A program made the position numbers and the translations under genes. The notes below the pieces were generated by a model. It saw nothing but the letters and a program-made list of their open reading frames with translations. It did no database searches and was not told the DNA's origin. From Amycolatopsis sp. cg9 (GTDB taxonomy: Bacteria > Actinomycetota > Actinomycetes > Mycobacteriales > Pseudonocardiaceae), in NCBI RefSeq assembly GCF_041346945.1, contig NZ_CP166850.1:9036501-9100500 (forward strand): a stretch of DNA of 64,000 nucleotides, written 5' to 3'. Every line of letters starts with the position of its first letter. Within the stretch, counting starts at the first letter, position 1. Positions 43,453 to 51,151 of the stretch are shown piece by piece.

Positions 43453-44595
43453 GTGAGGACCTTGTTCGTCGCCGCCGGGTTCAGCCCGGCGTCGGTATTC
43501 GCGCTGGCCCCGCTGGCGACATCCCTGCGCAACGCCGGGCACGAAGTGATCATGGCCGCGTTCGACGAGCTGACCCCGACGATCACGGCCGTCGGGCTGC
43601 CCGCGGTCTCCTTCGAGACCGGCGAGACCACCATGAGCATCATGACGATGGACCGGCCGGGTGGTCCGATCCACTTCCCCACGGCTCCGGACGAGGAAGC
43701 CTGGTTCCTGGGGGCGTGGTTCGGCCGCCAAGCCGCCGTCGGTCTCCCCGGCCTGGCGGCGTTCTCGCGCCGGTGGCGTCCCGACGTCGTCGTCGGCGGC
43801 ACGCTCGACTACACGACGGCCCTGCTCGCGGCCACCCTGGGCATCCCGCACGTCCGGCAGGCCTGGGACTGGCTGCCCCTCGACGAAGCCCACCCGTACG
43901 CGGACGCCGAGCTGGCCCCGGAACTCGCCGAGCTGGGCCTGGACCGGGTTCCCCCGCCGGACCTCCTGGTGGACATCTGCCCGCCCAGCCTGCGACTGTC
44001 CGAAAGCGACGGTGCCAGGACGATGCGCTGGGTCTCCGGCAACCGGCAGCGCAAGCTCGAACCCTGGATGTACACGAGGTCGTCGCGGCCTCGCGTCTGC
44101 GTCACCCTCGGCAGCCGGCGCGAAGCGGACAGCGGCGGCGGCGAATTCCTGGCCGACCTGGTGGGCCGCCTCGGCTCACTCGATGTCGACGTGGTCGTGG
44201 CCGCGACCGAATCCCTCGCCGCGGAACTACGCACCCGGCACCCCGGCGTCCACGCGGACTGGCTGCCCCTCGAATTCATCCTTCCCACCTGCGACGTCAT
44301 CGTCCACCACAACGGCGGGCTGACGGCGATGAACGCGATGGACGCCGGAGTCCCGCAGGTCATCCTCGACCGGTTCGAGCTGCTCCGGAAGTCGACGGAC
44401 CGGATCGAGCGGCACGGGTCGAGCCTGGTGCTCCCGGGCGAGGACAACTCGCCGGAGGCCATCGCCGGTGCGTGCGCGAAGATCCTGGCCGGCCCGGGGT
44501 TCGCCCGCCAGGCCCGCGCGCTGTCCGCCGAGATCCGCGCCCTGCCCGCCCCACCCGAGATCGTCGCGGACCTGGCGGAACTCGCCGCGTCCTGA
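43453..44595 (+). CDS. Glycosyltransferase (GT1 family, GT-B fold)
   Basis: Protein of 380 aa. LFVAAGFSPASVFALAPLATSLRNAGHEV is the acceptor-domain start of macrolide/aromatic polyketide glycosyltransferases; the donor domain ends with DWLPLEFILPTCDVIVHHNGGLTAMNAMDAGVPQVI, the nucleotide-sugar binding signature (usually HHGG-GT; here HHNGG-LT). The start at GTG 43453 follows GAAGGGCGGG; an ATG 18 bases upstream is an alternative. It probably attaches a deoxysugar made from the RmlA product to the polyketide. It has a SARP-type promoter. Confidence 0.9.
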   Translation: MRTLFVAAGFSPASVFALAPLATSLRNAGHEVIMAAFDELTPTITAVGLPAVSFETGETTMSIMTMDRPGGPIHFPTAPDEEAWFLGAWFGRQAAVGLPGLAAFSRRWRPDVVVGGTLDYTTALLAATLGIPHVRQAWDWLPLDEAHPYADAELAPELAELGLDRVPPPDLLVDICPPSLRLSESDGARTMRWVSGNRQRKLEPWMYTRSSRPRVCVTLGSRREADSGGGEFLADLVGRLGSLDVDVVVAATESLAAELRTRHPGVHADWLPLEFILPTCDVIVHHNGGLTAMNAMDAGVPQVILDRFELLRKSTDRIERHGSSLVLPGEDNSPEAIAGACAKILAGPGFARQARALSAEIRALPAPPEIVADLAELAAS

Positions 44596-44611
44596 ACCGG
44601 CCGGGTCGCCC

Positions 44612-45472
44612 TCAGTGGTTCTCGGTGAGGGCGGCCGCCAGCGCCGAGTACGCCGCCCCGGCCGCCCGGGCCGGCGGAAGGCGGCGGTACCCGGCCTCGA
44701 GCACCTCGACTCCCCACCCCGCGTCGTAGCCGTTCCGGCGCAGGGTGCGGACGAACCCGGCGATGTCGAGTTCACCCGAACCGGGCAGGCCCCGGTGCTC
44801 GAAGCAGTCGGTGAAGAAGTCGGCGGCGGGCTCGGCCGTCCCGTCGGACAGTTCGACCGAGGCGATCCACTCCGGCGGGAAGTCCCGCACGGCGTCGGCG
44901 CCGAGGCCGGCGCGCGAGATCTGCCAGTTGTCGAGCACGACCCCGGCGGCGGGGTGGCCCGCGCGCCGGACCAGGTCGAGGGCCTGCGCCGGGGTCGCCA
45001 CCGCGCACACCGAGATGGGCTCGATGCCGACGCGCGTCCCGGCGTCGGCGGCTTGGCCTGCCAGCTTCGCGAACTCGCCGACCAGGGGGCCGACGTCGGC
45101 GGCCGGCCCGATCGGCGGGATCACCTTGATCAGGTCGGCCCCCAGCGCGCCGGCCGCCTCCAGCAGGGTTCGCCGCCGGGCGTCCGAGGCCGCGCGCTGC
45201 TCGCCGGTCGACGCCCAGCCGCTCAGGGCGTCGAGTTCCAGGTAGCGGATGCCGTGGTCGTCGAGGAGCGCGCGGACCCCGGCGTCGCCGTGCCGGTCGC
45301 GCGCGATCACCAGATCGGGGACGTTGATGCCGAAACCGTCGAAGCCCGCCGCCGCCGCGGCCGCGACCCGGGCGCGGATGTCGTGGGGACTCGTGGCGGT
45401 GACATCGCCGGGCACCGTGGCGCCGGCCGTGGTCCAGCAAGTGGCCACCCGACGTGGGCCTTCGCGCGTCAT
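44612..45472 (-). CDS. Sugar phosphate isomerase/epimerase family (TIM barrel)
   Basis: Protein of 286 aa. GFDGFGINVPDLVIARDRHGD, LELDALSGWASTGEQ, LGADLIKVIPP, RVGIEPIS, VVLDNWQISRAG and GWGVEVLEAGYRRLPP follow the AP-endonuclease-2/xylose isomerase-like barrel with its metal-binding Glu, Asp, His and Glu. The family covers many sugar and keto-acid isomerases, so the reaction is unclear. It is divergent from the TetR gene across 63 bases that contain the shared operator, so the same repressor may control it. Confidence 0.8.
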   Translation of the reverse strand: MTREGPRRVATCWTTAGATVPGDVTATSPHDIRARVAAAAAAGFDGFGINVPDLVIARDRHGDAGVRALLDDHGIRYLELDALSGWASTGEQRAASDARRRTLLEAAGALGADLIKVIPPIGPAADVGPLVGEFAKLAGQAADAGTRVGIEPISVCAVATPAQALDLVRRAGHPAAGVVLDNWQISRAGLGADAVRDFPPEWIASVELSDGTAEPAADFFTDCFEHRGLPGSGELDIAGFVRTLRRNGYDAGWGVEVLEAGYRRLPPARAAGAAYSALAAALTENH

Positions 45473-45499
45473 GAGCTGTTCCCTTTCCTCCGGAGGTGC

Positions 45500-45517
45500 G
45501 GAACCGTGCTTCCGCTT
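45500..45517. promoter_or_regulatory. TetR-type operator upstream of the TetR gene
   Basis: GGAACCGTGCTTCCGCTT in the 63-base gap between the divergent isomerase and TetR genes; second copy of the motif found before the exporter. It is followed by TAGAGT (45522-45527), a possible -10 of the TetR gene. Confidence 0.6.
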
Positions 45518-45535
45518 GCGGTAGAGTGGAGACCG

Positions 45536-46105
45536 ATGACCGAGACCTCACGCCCCCTGCGCGCCGATGCCCGCCGCAACCGCGAGCGCATCATGCGCAG
45601 CGCCCAGGAGCTGTTCGCGCGCCGCGGGCGGGAGGCGCAGATGGATGAAATCGCGGAGCACTGCGGTCTCGGTATAGGCACGCTCTACCGGCACTTCCCC
45701 AACAAGGAAGCGCTGCTCACCGCACTGGTCCGCGAACGCTTCGACGGGATGGCCGAACTCGCGCGCCAGGCCGAAAAGCGGTCCGATCCGCGCGAAGCGT
45801 TCGAGACGATCCTGCGGACGTACCTCGAGGCGGCCGAGGGCGACGCCACCTTCCAGCTCGCGCTCATGGGCTCCACCGACTTCGACTGGGACGCCATCGA
45901 GGAGGAGAAGCTCGTCTACGCCGAGATCGTCGCGCGGATCATCGAGCGCGCGTGCCGGGCCGGGGCGGTGCGGGCCGACTTCGGCCTCGAAGACTTCCGG
46001 GTGATCGTCCGCAGCGTCATGGCGACGATGTACTTCTCACCGGGCGGGGCCGCGGACTGGCGGCGGCACCTGGCCCTCGTCCTCGACGGCGTGTGGCCTC
46101 GCTAG
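45536..46105 (+). CDS. TetR family repressor of the exporter (candidate)
   Basis: Repressor of 189 aa. ADARRNRERIMRSAQELFARRGREAQMDEIAEHCGLGIGTLYRHFPNKEALLTALV is a complete TetR helix-turn-helix of the AcrR subgroup, with a TetR_C domain after it. The start at ATG 45536 has GTGGAGACC before it. The shared motif before this gene and before the DHA2 exporter suggests a product- or intermediate-sensing resistance switch. The last 69 bases overlap the 3' end of the convergent epimerase gene. Confidence 0.9.
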   Translation: MTETSRPLRADARRNRERIMRSAQELFARRGREAQMDEIAEHCGLGIGTLYRHFPNKEALLTALVRERFDGMAELARQAEKRSDPREAFETILRTYLEAAEGDATFQLALMGSTDFDWDAIEEEKLVYAEIVARIIERACRAGAVRADFGLEDFRVIVRSVMATMYFSPGGAADWRRHLALVLDGVWPR

Positions 46106-47002
46106 GCAGTGCCGCCACGTGTCGGCGAGGCCGTCGGCGAGCGCGATCCGCGGCCGCCAGCCCAGCACTTCCGCGGCCCGGCGGACGTCCAGCCAGGAGT
46201 CCTGGCGGTCGAACGACCGCGCCGGCTCCCGTTCGCACGTGAGCGCGCGGCCGACGACAGCCTCGAACCGCCGGTGCAGTTCGTGCAGTGACGTGCCCGT
46301 TCCCGTACCGATGTTCAGCACGACCGGCCGCTTTTCCGCACGGAGCACGGAAGCGCGGCGCGCGACCGCGAGCAACGCGTCCGTGACGTCGGCGATGTGG
46401 ACGTAGTCGCGCCGCGAATCCCCGTGCCCGATGATTCGCACCGGCTTTCCCGCGAGCACGGCTGCCATCCAGTGCCCGATCACCCCGTAGCCGGCGCTCG
46501 CGCCCTGCCCCGGACCGTAGAAGTTGGCCACTCGCAACACGACCGGCGAGACGCCGTCGGCCGCCGCGGCCACCACCTCTTCCTGCGCCAGCTTCGCCCG
46601 GCCGTAGGCCGTCGCCGGGTTCACGGCGGACAGCTCGTCGTGCGGTGGTTCCCGGGTCGCGTCGTACACCGTTCCGCCCGAGCTTTCGAGGGCGAAGACG
46701 GGGCGCCGCCCGCTCACCGACAACGCCGTGAGCAACGCGCGCAGTTCCGCCAGGACCTCGGCGCCCCGTCCGGGCTGCCGTTCCGCGACCGCCGGGCTGA
46801 TCCGTTCCGGCACGAAGAACACCACGTCCGCCTCGAGGAGGTCCGGATCGGGAATCCCGTCGCGCAGCGCCGGACGTTCACCGGTGCAGGCGAGCGTGGG
46901 GATTCCGCCCCGCGACAGCGCGCGCACCAGGCAGGCGCCGATGAAACCGTCGGCACCGATCACCGCGGCCGTCTTTTCGTTCCCCTTGCCGGGCAACGGC
47001 AT
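46037..47002 (-). CDS. NAD-dependent epimerase/ketoreductase for NDP-sugar
   Basis: Protein of 321 aa of the extended SDR family. AAVIGADGFIGACLVRAL (NAD loop), FALESSGGTVYD (catalytic Ser/Thr), NPATAYGRAKLAQEEV (YxxxK), LRVANFYGPGQ and RRDYVHIADV are all present. It would epimerise or reduce an NDP-hexose. With RmlA directly upstream (20 bases) it forms a sugar module feeding the glycosyltransferase, but no 4,6-dehydratase, 2,3-dehydratase or aminotransferase lies in the window. The start has GGAGGGGCG before it. Confidence 0.85.
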   Translation of the reverse strand: MPLPGKGNEKTAAVIGADGFIGACLVRALSRGGIPTLACTGERPALRDGIPDPDLLEADVVFFVPERISPAVAERQPGRGAEVLAELRALLTALSVSGRRPVFALESSGGTVYDATREPPHDELSAVNPATAYGRAKLAQEEVVAAAADGVSPVVLRVANFYGPGQGASAGYGVIGHWMAAVLAGKPVRIIGHGDSRRDYVHIADVTDALLAVARRASVLRAEKRPVVLNIGTGTGTSLHELHRRFEAVVGRALTCEREPARSFDRQDSWLDVRRAAEVLGWRPRIALADGLADTWRHCLARPHAVEDEGQVPPPVRGPAR

Positions 47003-47022
47003 CGCCCCTCCTGTCGTCGAAA

Positions 47023-47886
47023 CTAGGCGGCCACCGCCATGATGTAACGGCCGTACGAAGAATGGGAAAGCTCGTGACCGAGGCGGTAGCACGCCTCCCG
47101 GTCGATGAAGCCCATCCGCCAGGCGATCTCTTCGAGGCAGGCGATCCGGACGCCCTGGCGGTGTTCGAGGGTCTGCACGTACTGGCTGGCGTTGATCAGC
47201 GCGTCGTGCGTTCCGGTGTCGAGCCAGGCGAAACCCCGGCCGAGGGGAACCAGCCGGCACCGGCCGCGGTCGAGGTAGTGCCGGTTCACATCGGTGATTT
47301 CCAGCTCGCCGCGCCGCGAGGGCGTGAGCCGGGCCGCGATGTCGACGACTTCGTTGTCGTAGAAGTAGAGCCCGGTCACCGCGATGTTCGAACGCGGCTC
47401 CGCCGGCTTCTCCGTCAAGCCGACCGGGTTGCCCTCGGCGTCGACCTCGACCACGCCGTAGCGCTCCGGATCGCTGACCGGGTAACCGAACAGCACGCAG
47501 CCGTCGAGGCCGCGGACGGCGGCGCGGACCATCCGCCCGAACCCGGGGCCGTGGAAGACGTTGTCCCCCAGCACGAGCGCGACCGCGTCGTCCCCGATGT
47601 GCCCGGCGCCCAGGACGAAGGCGTCGGCGAGGCCGCGCGGCTCGTCCTGCGCGACGTAGCCGAACCGCACGCCGAGCGCCGAACCGTCGCCGAGGAGGCG
47701 GCGGAACGATTCGACGTACTGCGGCGCGGAGATGATCAGGATGTCGGTGATCCCCGCCAGCATGAGCACCGAGATCGGGTAGTAGATCATCGGTTTGTCG
47801 TACACCGGCAGCAGTTGTTTCGAGGTGCCGAGCGTGATCGGGTGCAGGCGGGTGCCGTGGCCGCCGGCCAGGACGATCCCCTTCAC
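47023..47886 (-). CDS. rmlA: Glucose-1-phosphate thymidylyltransferase
   Basis: Protein of 287 aa starting at GTG 47886. GIVLAGGHGTRLHPITLGTSKQLLPVYDKPMIYYP is the nucleotide-binding signature (usually AGGSGTRL; here AGGHGTRL), with QDEPRGLADAFVLG, LGDNVFHG and EITDVNRHYLDRG. It makes dTDP-glucose, first step to deoxysugars. It is the short, allosterically regulated RmlA form. It sits in the P450/methyltransferase operon. Confidence 0.93.
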   Translation of the reverse strand: MKGIVLAGGHGTRLHPITLGTSKQLLPVYDKPMIYYPISVLMLAGITDILIISAPQYVESFRRLLGDGSALGVRFGYVAQDEPRGLADAFVLGAGHIGDDAVALVLGDNVFHGPGFGRMVRAAVRGLDGCVLFGYPVSDPERYGVVEVDAEGNPVGLTEKPAEPRSNIAVTGLYFYDNEVVDIAARLTPSRRGELEITDVNRHYLDRGRCRLVPLGRGFAWLDTGTHDALINASQYVQTLEHRQGVRIACLEEIAWRMGFIDREACYRLGHELSHSSYGRYIMAVAA

Positions 47887-47920
47887 CGTTTCCCTCCCCG
47901 GCGGTGCCCGGACGCGGCGG

Positions 47921-48241
47921 TCACCGCGTCTCGTCTTCGCTGTTGACCCAGACCACCCGGTACGGGAACGCGCTCATCCAGTGCTCGATGTGCCGGGCCA
48001 GCGGCGGGTGCGCGGCGAGCTTCTCCAGCGCGGCGAGGTCGGCGCAGCGCACTTCGGCGATCGCGGAGGAGACGAAGACCGGCGCGTGGCTCTCGTCCCC
48101 GAGCGGGATGTGCTCGCGGCAGGCGAACGAGTCGGCGATGCCCGAACCGGTGATGATGTCGGCGAGTTCGCCGAAGAACCGTTCGCGGTCGGCTCCGGAC
48201 ATCGCGTCGGGGAAGGAAAAGACGAGGGTGTGGGTCAGCAT
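47921..48241 (-). CDS. Dabb (stress-responsive A/B barrel) domain protein
   Basis: Protein of 106 aa with the dimeric alpha+beta barrel fold: LTHTLVFSFPDAMSGADRERFFGEL, APVFVSSAIAEVRCADLAALEKLAAHPPLARHIEHWM. Dabb proteins include polyketide/olivetolic acid cyclases of plants, and the fold is shared with TcmI-type cyclases and ActVA-Orf6 monooxygenases. Inside a polyketide cluster it is a candidate extra cyclase or cofactor-free oxygenase; neither is proven. Confidence 0.75.
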   Translation of the reverse strand: MLTHTLVFSFPDAMSGADRERFFGELADIITGSGIADSFACREHIPLGDESHAPVFVSSAIAEVRCADLAALEKLAAHPPLARHIEHWMSAFPYRVVWVNSEDETR

Positions 48242-48268
48242 CGGGTGTCTCCTCGCGTTCGGTCCGGG

Positions 48269-48673
48269 TCACCATCGCGTCCTCGCCCACAGCGCCGCCG
48301 CGGCGCGCGCGTAGTGGCCGGCTTGCAGCACCAGCATCAGTTCCAGCAGCTTCGCCTTGTCGCCCGTCACGGCGAAGCGGCCGGTGACCAGTGCGGTGGC
48401 GACGTGGAGCTCGCCGGTCTGGAACGCGACGAGGTCGGCGTAGGTGGCCGTGATCGTGAGGTCGGGGTCCGCCGTCCGGCCCCGTGCGGCCGCCACGATC
48501 GTGCCGCGGCGCACCACCCAGTGGTGGTCGATCACGCCCTCGGGGGTGTCCGTCGCGTGGAACTGCAGCCGGAAGTCGGCCCGCGCCGGGGGCGCCGGGG
48601 CGGCCGTGGTCAACCGGGTCAGCTCCGCCAGGTATTCGGCGGAAAGGTAGGGCACCGCCGTCTCGACGGTCAT
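48269..48673 (-). CDS. SCP2 sterol-binding-like domain protein
   Basis: Protein of 134 aa. ARADFRLQFHATDTPEGVIDHHWVVRRGTIVAAARGRTADPDLTITATYADLVAFQTGELHVATALVTGRFAVTGDKAKL has the SCP2 lipid-binding pattern (ITATYADL..G....A...G...V.GD). It overlaps the P450 stop by ATGA and probably serves the P450 or binds a hydrophobic intermediate. Stand-alone SCP2 proteins are rare in such operons. Confidence 0.75.
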   Translation of the reverse strand: MTVETAVPYLSAEYLAELTRLTTAAPAPPARADFRLQFHATDTPEGVIDHHWVVRRGTIVAAARGRTADPDLTITATYADLVAFQTGELHVATALVTGRFAVTGDKAKLLELMLVLQAGHYARAAAALWARTRW

Positions 48674-49917
48674 GCCGCCCGGCCTTTCCCCTCGCGGACG
48701 GCCATGGCTTCGACCTGCGGGAACGCGACGCGCGGCCGGTGGCGCAACGGCTCGGCCAGCTCCAGCCGCGGGAACCGGCGCAGTACCTCCGGGAACACGA
48801 CCTCGGCCTGGAGCTTCGCGAGCCGCCACCCGGGGCAGGCGTGGATGCCGGCCCCGAAGGAGATCGGGCCGCTCTCCGCGCGGGTGACGTCGAAGCGGTC
48901 CGGGTCGGTGAAGTGCGCCGGGTCGCGGTTGGCCCCGGCGATCAGCACCATCAGGCGGGCCCCGGCGGGGATCGCGACTCCCCCGATCACCGTGGTCTCG
49001 TCGGTGGTGCGGGGAACCATGTGGGCCGGTGGGTCCATGCGCAGCACTTCGTCGATCGCCGGCCCCACGAGGGCCGGGTCACCCCGGACCAGGTCGGCCT
49101 GGTCCGGGTTCTCGATGAACAGCCGGATGCCGTTGGTGAGGAAGAACGTCGTCGTCTCGCTGCCCGCGGCGATGATCATGTGGCACATCTGCACGAGCTC
49201 CGCCCGGCTCAGCCGGGCGTCCTCGTCGTCGGTGTCGATCAGGGCGGAGAGCAGGTCGTCGCCGCGCGAACGGTGCTTCCGCGTGACCAGGTCGCCGTAG
49301 TAGTCGTCGAGGAAGTCCGCGGCCCGGTCCGCCGCCCGCAGCTCCGAGGCGGTCATCCCCAGCTCGAACACCCGCTGGAAGTCCCGGATCGGCTCGCGCA
49401 GCAGCGGAGCCTCCTCCTGGGGCACCCCGAGCAGGCCGGCGACGACGCTGAGCGGCAACGGGAAGCAGAAGTCGTTGCAGATGTCCCCGCCGCCGTCGCG
49501 GACGATCGGTTCCAGCAGCTCGCCGGCCCGCCGTTCGATGAAAGCCCGGTGCGCCAGCACCCGTTTCGACGTGAACGCCCGGTTGACGATGCGCCGGAGC
49601 CGGGTGTGCTCGGGCGGGTTAGCCCACAGCATGGTCGAGCCGAGCTTGACCAGCGCGGGGTGCCGCTCCCACTCGCCGGTGAACCGCCCGGCCATGAAGG
49701 TGTGCACGTCCTTGCCGACGCGCTTGGCGCGCAAGGCCGCGTTCGCGTCGTCGTACCGGGACACCACCCACGTCCCCAGGGTGCTGCGGTGCACGGGCGC
49801 GGCCTCGCGCAGGCGGCGGTAGCGCGCGTGCGGGTCGATCCGGCCCTCGGGGGTGAACAGCAGCTCGGCGAACGCCTCGTTGGCCGCGTGCTCGGCCGCG
49901 GGGCTCACCGTCGTCAC
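48670..49917 (-). CDS. Cytochrome P450
   Basis: Protein of 415 aa starting at GTG 49917. I-helix MIIAAGSETTTFFLTNGI, K-helix ExxR in IDEVLRMDPP, and the haem-binding loop ISFGAGIHACPGWRLAK with the thiolate Cys near residue 358. It probably hydroxylates or couples the aromatic polyketide. Note AGSETT where AG-D/E-TT is usual. It overlaps both the methyltransferase (GTGA) and the SCP2-like gene, so the three are coupled. The redox partner is not in the window. Confidence 0.93.
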   Translation of the reverse strand: MTTVSPAAEHAANEAFAELLFTPEGRIDPHARYRRLREAAPVHRSTLGTWVVSRYDDANAALRAKRVGKDVHTFMAGRFTGEWERHPALVKLGSTMLWANPPEHTRLRRIVNRAFTSKRVLAHRAFIERRAGELLEPIVRDGGGDICNDFCFPLPLSVVAGLLGVPQEEAPLLREPIRDFQRVFELGMTASELRAADRAADFLDDYYGDLVTRKHRSRGDDLLSALIDTDDEDARLSRAELVQMCHMIIAAGSETTTFFLTNGIRLFIENPDQADLVRGDPALVGPAIDEVLRMDPPAHMVPRTTDETTVIGGVAIPAGARLMVLIAGANRDPAHFTDPDRFDVTRAESGPISFGAGIHACPGWRLAKLQAEVVFPEVLRRFPRLELAEPLRHRPRVAFPQVEAMAVREGKGRAA

Positions 49918-50966
49918 GGGACGATCGCCTCGACCACGTGCAGGAGCGGGGGCACCGGGGTGACGCCTTCGAGCCGGAGGCCGGCGCGCTCGATGAGCGA
50001 CGTCACGCCCTTGCGCGTGTGCCGGCGCCCGTTCGTGTTGAGCAGGAACAGCAAGTCGATCCCGGTGGCGTACCGGATCTCCGGGCTGTCGTCGACGAGG
50101 TTGGTGATCATCAGCACCCGGCTGCCGGACCGTCCGGCGCGCGCGGCGTTGCGCAGCGCGGTCACCGTCCACTCGTCGTCCCATTCGAGGATGCTCTTGA
50201 ACTGGTAGACGTCCGCGTCCTTGACCGGGACGTCCTCCAGGCAGTCGCCCGCGAGCACCCGCGACCGCCCGGCGAGCGCGCCGCCGGGCCGCAGCCGCGG
50301 ATCCGGCTCGGCCACCGCCGCGGGCAGGTCGACCAGGCTCCCGTGCAGGTGCGGGTTCGCTTCCAGGATGGTGGAGAGCGTGTAGCCGCGGCCGCCGCCG
50401 ACGTCGACGAAGGTCCGCACGCCGCTCAGGTCGAACGTCTCGGCGATGGCCGCCGAGGTCAGGCGGCTGAGCTCGGTCTGGGACCGGTTGAAGATCTCCG
50501 TCGATTCCGGCCACTGTGCGTGCAGGTGCGAGAAGAAGCCGTCGCCGTGCTTCCCTTCGAAATCGCCGCGGCCGGCGCGGACGGCGTTTTCCAGATCCGG
50601 CCACAGGTCCCACACCCAGAGCTCGGTGACCCAGAGGACCCAGTACTTGAGCCGCTGCGGGTCGTCCTCACGCAGCAGGCGCGACATCGGCGTGTGCACG
50701 ATCCCGTCCGCGGTCTCGTCGAAGACGCCGTAGGGACGCAGGACGCGCAGCAGGCGTTCCAGGATCGGGCCGCTGACGTCGAGGGACTTCGCGAGGTCGT
50801 CGATGGTGGTGGGGGCGTCCCCGAGGCCGTCGGGCAGCCCGACCCGGATGGCGGCCCGAAGCGCGGCCGGCGCGGCGGAGGCGAGGGAGACATCACGCAG
50901 CGTCGTGATCGCCGACGAGTCCGGCACCGCGCGGTCGCCCGGCGGAATGCTCCGGATGATGGTCAT
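49914..50966 (-). CDS. SAM-dependent O-methyltransferase (DnrK/RdmB family)
   Basis: Protein of 350 aa. The N-terminal dimerisation/winged-helix domain (ALRAAIRVGLPDGLGDAPTTIDDLAKSLDVSGPILERLLRVL) precedes the Rossmann methyltransferase domain (VRTFVDVGGGRGYTLSTIL for SAM, YQFKSILEWDDEWTVTALRNAA). The family includes DnrK, TcmN/O and atypical members (RdmB) that hydroxylate. The usual catalytic His region reads FKSILEWDDE, so the base is not obvious. The start at ATG 50966 has GGAGAGGTG before it; 185 bases to the antiporter stop should hold the promoter, including CGGTTC/GAACCG arms at 51000-51024. Confidence 0.9.
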   Translation of the reverse strand: MTIIRSIPPGDRAVPDSSAITTLRDVSLASAAPAALRAAIRVGLPDGLGDAPTTIDDLAKSLDVSGPILERLLRVLRPYGVFDETADGIVHTPMSRLLREDDPQRLKYWVLWVTELWVWDLWPDLENAVRAGRGDFEGKHGDGFFSHLHAQWPESTEIFNRSQTELSRLTSAAIAETFDLSGVRTFVDVGGGRGYTLSTILEANPHLHGSLVDLPAAVAEPDPRLRPGGALAGRSRVLAGDCLEDVPVKDADVYQFKSILEWDDEWTVTALRNAARAGRSGSRVLMITNLVDDSPEIRYATGIDLLFLLNTNGRRHTRKGVTSLIERAGLRLEGVTPVPPLLHVVEAIVP

Positions 50967-51151
50967 CTGGTCACCTCTCCTGTGACTGGCGAGATCTTCC
51001 GGTTCACCGTCGACGGCCGAACCGAGGTCAGCACCGATGCCTCGGGGTCCGGACCGTCGCCGATCGGGAATGATGGTCACCGAAGCGGTTAAAGCGGTGC
51101 TCAACCACGGCTATGACCCCTGTTCCAGCCTCCTGTCGGTCCGGTGACGGA

